This document shows positions 60,253 through 64,000 of a stretch of DNA of 64,000 bases, piece after piece (position 1 is the first letter of the stretch; the number at the start of each line of letters is the position of its first letter). Position numbers and translations under genes: made by a program. The DNA is taken from contig CAZKBP010000007.1 in NCBI GenBank assembly GCA_964551015.1, positions 1-64,000 of the forward strand, written 5' to 3'. The notes below the pieces were generated by a model, which worked only from the letters and a program-made list of their open reading frames with translations, was not told the origin of the DNA and ran no database searches. The stretch is from CAZKBP01 sp964551015 (GTDB taxonomy: Bacteria; Bacteroidota; Bacteroidia; Cytophagales; Microscillaceae).

Positions 60253-63200
60253 TTATCTTCTTTTCTTTTTACGAGAATAAAGGGTGGCAAATACCTTGAA
60301 AGATTCTCTAAAAACTCGATAATAGAGAGTAATATAAAGAATTAAAGTCATGAACCAAATAACCATCGCGTTAAATACCATCGTATCAATAAAATAGCCT
60401 AGGAAATGTTTACGAGGTGCATAAAAATGAGTACGAAAGCCCACCCAACTATCTTCTTCTACCAAGGGATCTTGAAAAATCGGGTAAATTTTTTGAATCA
60501 GCTTGCCGTCAATTTCCACGATACGATTAGGTTCATTAGAATTCTTGACCAATTCGGCCACGGTTTCATTATGATATCTTTGTTTTCTTTCTATAAAAGC
60601 ATCTCGCTCCGCCTTGGTTTGGGTCATAGAGCGAATCAGTTGGTCTTGCTGTTTGCTGGCTCGTTTGAATTTACGAATGTAGTATTTACGCAGTTTGATC
60701 AGGTAATTGCGGACATCTTCGGCTAATTCTAATGAGAAATAATTGTCTTTTATCTCCCCCAGCTTTTTGAAAGTAACCTGTGGGTTTCTTAGGTTTTCTC
60801 GCTCTAATTCCCGAGCGAGTAGTTGGATGTTTTTATCAATGTTATTTCTTATTTCTTGATCGGCACTGTTGAAATGCGTCATACAATAGGAAACACAGGA
60901 TTCCAGCTTCGGGATATAATAGACTTGTTTATACTCTGAAATTGCCATTTCTTTATCATAAGGATAAAAATGTTTCTCGAAAGGGTTGTCTTTAAATTGA
61001 CTAACCATTATAGCTTCAAAAGCCCAGCGAGAAGTCATCAGTTCACTGATAATAGGCACTTTATTATCCGAAGCCAGATGCGGATTAATATCATCAAACT
61101 TGACCACAATTCCTCCTAAAATCAGTTGAGGAATTAATAAAATCGGAATCAGGATATAGACCGTAATCACCGAATTGAAGGTAGAAGAAATATTCAAGCC
61201 CAACATATTGGCAAAGCAAGCCGTAGAAAACAGCAATAAAATATAAGTAAAGTGCATTCCTTCTATTCCCAAAATCCAGTTGCCAATCATCACGTAGCTT
61301 ACCGTCTGAATCAGCGAGAAGCTAAACAAAATAGAAACTTTGGAAAGTAAATAGCTAGTACGACTCAAATGAAGAAAGGATTCTCGCTTGAGTATTTTCG
61401 CATCTTTGATAATCTCTTCTGCGCTCACGGTCAAGCCAATGAATAAAGCCACAATGATGCTCATAAAAGCATAGGCGGGAATATTCATATTCTCGCCAAA
61501 GATGTAAGCATTCTCACCTGTGGAGTGGTCAATATGGTAATAGCGCACAATATAAGACAAAATCAAGGCTAAGATGGGGGCTTCCAACAAGCTAATGATC
61601 ATGTATTGCGTATTGCTCAGCTTGGCTAAAATATCCCGATTAGCAAAGATAAACCACTGACGAATGAGCGAAGGAATATTGAGCGTACTCTCGGGTTTTT
61701 CGGTGCTCGTTTCTACTTTGAAGTTGGGCATATCTTCCTCAAAGTGCTTACGCCATTGCACCGGAGTTACTTTGCGTTGATTGGTGTAGCGTCCGTATTC
61801 ATCTACGACTTTGGTCTCGATGATATTAAAGATTTGTTCGGGGTTCACATTTCCACAATTGGAGCAAATCCCCTCATCAGGGTTGACGAGATTAGCCAAA
61901 CGCTTGAAGTAGGTAACCGCCTCGATCGGATTGCCATAATAAATCTGATACCCGCCCACGTCTAGAATGACCAAGCGGTCAAACATCTTGAAAATATCCG
62001 AAGAAGGCTGATGAATCACCACAAAAATCAATTTTCCCTTTAGAGAAAGCTCTTTAAGCAGGTCAACAATATTTTCGGAATCGCTCGAAGATAAGCCCGA
62101 GGTGGGTTCGTCTAAAAAAAGCACAGAAGGCTCCCTCAAAAGCTCGAGGCCGATGTTGAGTCGCTTGCGTTGGCCTCCACTAATCGTTTTTTGCAGGGCA
62201 TTGCCCACTTTTAGGTCAGCGATCTCGAGCAGCCCAAGGCTTTGTAAGGTTTGGTGTACCAGCTCTTTGATTTCTGATTCTGAATAAGAACCGAAGCAGA
62301 GCTTGGCGGCAAAATACATATTTTGAAAGACCGTCAGTTCTTCGATGAGCAAATCATCCTGAGGCACATAACCGATGACTCCTTTGATATTTTCTTTCTC
62401 CACTTCATCGTGTACATCAATATCGTTGATGGTTACTTTTCCTCCTACCGGAATTTCGTTTCCATTCAACACATTGATGAGTGTGGATTTGCCCGAACCA
62501 CTAGAACCCATGATTCCCACCAAGTGGCCCGATTCCTCAGCAATGTTGATGTCTCTCAGGCCAATTTTGCCACCCGGAAAGGTAAAATAAACGTGCTTGG
62601 CCTCGAAGCTAATCCTCGATTCTTGGTCTTCTTGCATGAAGTTACTCACCACATCACTGTAATAAATGGGCGTAATGAGTTCATTGCGAATAGAAGAACC
62701 GTTGGAGAAGGTATAGATATGGCGGTCTTTGAGTAGCAATCCGTTCAGGAAGGTATTACTATCTCCAGCAAAATATTTGAGCATGTACATTTCCAGACTA
62801 GGAATCCGTAAGATTCCCACGGTAGCCGAAAAGCCAGACTTACGGATATGCTTTACTTTGCTGTCTAAGTGTTGCCCTGATATCACGAGGATATTGCTCA
62901 GCCCTAAATTGAGGGCTTCTTCGTCGGTTACAAAAGCCTTCATGATGTTGTACTCGTGCACATCAATATTAAAGGCTTCGGCCACTTGATCTACAAACTC
63001 TCCTTCTTCTTCCCCAATATGACCATCTACACTTACTAATTCAAGCAAGTGCACGAGCACGATGATTTTTTGTTTACGATTCAGTTCAATATTGATCCGA
63101 TTGCAAATATTGATCGGTTCGATACTCCCTGCTAAGGCAATTTCTGCATAATCATTAAAAAGGCTAATAAAATTCTGAGCGTTTTCCTCACTGAGATTCT

Positions 63201-63309
63201 CATAGATAAAATCGTAGATAATCTTGCGCTCAGAGTTACTAACCTGACCATCGATAGTGGCCGACAAGGCTAGTAATTGAATAATTGATTTAAGAACAGG
63301 CTCGCTCAT
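60253..63309 (-). CDS. TerB-domain / ABCG-type ATPase / permease fusion protein
   Basis: The 1018-residue product combines several parts. A TerB-like helical domain comes first (about 1-130: ALSATIDGQVSNSERKIIYD and ELVSVDGHIGEEEGEFVDQ), then a beta-rich segment (about 145-225) of uncertain fold. An ABCG-type ATPase follows (Walker A GSSGSGKST about 268, signature ISGGQRKRL about 375, Walker B VLFLDEPTSGL), with a CSNCGNVNP cysteine pair at about 484. Next come about six membrane helices (about 565-775), a large extracytoplasmic or cytoplasmic region with Cys and coiled coil, and a final helix near 980. It is probably a homodimeric exporter or envelope-maintenance ABC protein; the substrate is unknown. 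The sbcD gene follows 46 bases downstream. Confidence 0.85.
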   Translation of the reverse strand: MSEPVLKSIIQLLALSATIDGQVSNSERKIIYDFIYENLSEENAQNFISLFNDYAEIALAGSIEPINICNRINIELNRKQKIIVLVHLLELVSVDGHIGEEEGEFVDQVAEAFNIDVHEYNIMKAFVTDEEALNLGLSNILVISGQHLDSKVKHIRKSGFSATVGILRIPSLEMYMLKYFAGDSNTFLNGLLLKDRHIYTFSNGSSIRNELITPIYYSDVVSNFMQEDQESRISFEAKHVYFTFPGGKIGLRDINIAEESGHLVGIMGSSGSGKSTLINVLNGNEIPVGGKVTINDIDVHDEVEKENIKGVIGYVPQDDLLIEELTVFQNMYFAAKLCFGSYSESEIKELVHQTLQSLGLLEIADLKVGNALQKTISGGQRKRLNIGLELLREPSVLFLDEPTSGLSSSDSENIVDLLKELSLKGKLIFVVIHQPSSDIFKMFDRLVILDVGGYQIYYGNPIEAVTYFKRLANLVNPDEGICSNCGNVNPEQIFNIIETKVVDEYGRYTNQRKVTPVQWRKHFEEDMPNFKVETSTEKPESTLNIPSLIRQWFIFANRDILAKLSNTQYMIISLLEAPILALILSYIVRYYHIDHSTGENAYIFGENMNIPAYAFMSIIVALFIGLTVSAEEIIKDAKILKRESFLHLSRTSYLLSKVSILFSFSLIQTVSYVMIGNWILGIEGMHFTYILLLFSTACFANMLGLNISSTFNSVITVYILIPILLIPQLILGGIVVKFDDINPHLASDNKVPIISELMTSRWAFEAIMVSQFKDNPFEKHFYPYDKEMAISEYKQVYYIPKLESCVSYCMTHFNSADQEIRNNIDKNIQLLARELERENLRNPQVTFKKLGEIKDNYFSLELAEDVRNYLIKLRKYYIRKFKRASKQQDQLIRSMTQTKAERDAFIERKQRYHNETVAELVKNSNEPNRIVEIDGKLIQKIYPIFQDPLVEEDSWVGFRTHFYAPRKHFLGYFIDTMVFNAMVIWFMTLILYITLYYRVFRESFKVFATLYSRKKKRR

Positions 63310-63380
63310 GTACGAGGTGGTTTTGAAGTTTCAGACGCGCGTGAAAACGGGCTAGTATCTGAACAACTTTTTCTTGATTA

Positions 63381-63423
63381 TGTAAAAATATAAAAGCGTT
63401 GGTAAAAATCCTACCAACGCTTT
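63381..63423 (-). terminator. Terminator for the minus-strand gene cut by the window end
   Basis: Twelve-base stem (AAAGCGTTGGTA / TACCAACGCTTT) with a 7-base loop. On the minus strand it is followed by TTATATTTTTA. It lies 35 bases past the stop codon of the partial gene. Confidence 0.8.
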
Positions 63424-63457
63424 CGTGATTGTTTTGAATAAATGCTTTTGTAGAGAA

Positions 63458-64000
63458 TTAGCTAACCATCTGATTTCTAATTTCTTCTACTTTTGCAGTA
63501 ATTCCTTTGATGGTTTCATCGGTCAAAATCAAATCTCCTCGGTTATCGGCAATTTGCTTCTCCACGTCTAAGTCCTCATAGAGCTGATTTAGTGCTTCTA
63601 ATTGCTCGATCAATTGTGTTACATCTTCTTCCTGCTCTAAGCTTCTAAGAGCTTCTAGTAGGTCGTCAAGCGGCTGTTTTTGCTCGGTAATTTGGCGAGT
63701 AATTCCCAGAAGCACTTCGTTTTTGGCTTCTTCGGGCAATAGATCATCAGGATAAGTTTCCACCAATTGCGTAGCCACATAGAGCCCTTCAATAAAACTT
63801 CCCGTGAAAATCATAGCCGCGATGCTATTGCGCTCATTATCTTTGAGATATTGATCAGATTGTTGCAAAGCCTCATTGATAATGGCCGTCAGCGTATCAA
63901 TGTTAGAGAGATTGCTCTCAAAGCGTTCTCTGAGTTCAGGGTCAAAAGCACTGGATACACCGAGTTTATCCCCTAATTTTTTTACGGCATCGATGTAATT
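63458..64000 (-). CDS. Helical protein of unknown function, 5' end beyond the window
   Basis: The frame is open from its stop at 63458 to the window edge, giving at least 180 residues; the true start lies outside. The visible part reads KKLGDKLGVSSAFDPELRERFESNLSN..., continues as amphipathic helices (AIINEALQQSDQYLKDNERN, FIEGLYVATQLVETY, LEALRSLEQEEDVTQLIEQLEAL) and is strongly acidic. It ends in a helix KGITAKVEEIRNQMVS. No membrane segment is visible in this part. An internal TTG at 63868 is not the start, because helix-forming sequence continues upstream of it. The family looks like an unassigned Bacteroidota envelope protein. Confidence 0.75.
   Translation of the reverse strand, partial: NYIDAVKKLGDKLGVSSAFDPELRERFESNLSNIDTLTAIINEALQQSDQYLKDNERNSIAAMIFTGSFIEGLYVATQLVETYPDDLLPEEAKNEVLLGITRQITEQKQPLDDLLEALRSLEQEEDVTQLIEQLEALNQLYEDLDVEKQIADNRGDLILTDETIKGITAKVEEIRNQMVS

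Overview
The window is about 64 kb of a Bacteroidota chromosome, most likely a Cytophagales-type organism. The evidence is the gene families: a TonB-dependent receptor with a carboxypeptidase-like N-domain paired with a DUF4249 lipoprotein, a secreted protein with a type IX secretion sorting domain, two-component-propeller and 7TM-DISM sensors fused to SpoIIE/PP2C phosphatases, an ECF sigma/anti-sigma operon with DUF4097-like proteins, and TAnnTTTG-like promoter boxes. Base composition looks mid-40s % GC, except that the first ~440 bases are 60-77% GC by line count and do not resemble the rest. I cannot name the species. No rRNA, tRNA, CRISPR array, insertion sequence or prophage is visible.

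Layout. 1-8 kb: a TonB C-terminal domain at a suspicious junction, a DPM1-like glycosyltransferase, a voltage-gated K+ channel with a zinc ribbon, the DUF4249/TonB receptor pair, a thioredoxin-like protein and a MarR regulator with a clear palindromic operator candidate. 8-24 kb: TPR proteins, a fused acetate kinase-PduL phosphotransacylase, MsrA, a lone receiver domain, a giant propeller/PP2C sensor, a 1-Cys peroxiredoxin, TsaC/Sua5, an agmatine/peptidyl-arginine deiminase, a C4-zinc-ribbon coiled-coil protein and a T9SS cargo. 24-34 kb: CrcB, POT peptide transporter, PckA, UMF1-type MFS permease, a glycosyltransferase-like protein, a membrane metallophosphoesterase and ThiL.

34-39 kb holds the most unusual system. 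It is a compact peptide-export locus: a precursor with two tandem nitrile-hydratase-like (NHLP) leader domains, a GG cleavage motif and a 26-residue core with 12 Arg/Lys and no acidic residue, Ser or Thr; a 16-bp perfect hairpin; an HlyD-type adaptor; and a C39-peptidase ABC exporter. No maturation enzyme is present. The sequence suggests an essentially unmodified polycationic peptide, cleaved and exported by the PCAT transporter.

39-64 kb: a 7TM-DISM/PP2C sensor, AccD, class I fructose-bisphosphate aldolase, a DinB-family protein, MscS, an ECF sigma/anti-sigma(HEAT)/DUF4097-like operon, a 58-residue gene with its own terminator, DNA polymerase IV, ValRS, a TPR protein, a secreted protein built of nine IDSDYEK repeats on a 34-residue period, SbcC, SbcD, a TerB-ABC-permease fusion and a gene cut by the window end. 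Several intergenic regions carry short-period tandem repeats (7-mer, 8-mer, 40-mer) and strong hairpins, which are listed separately.
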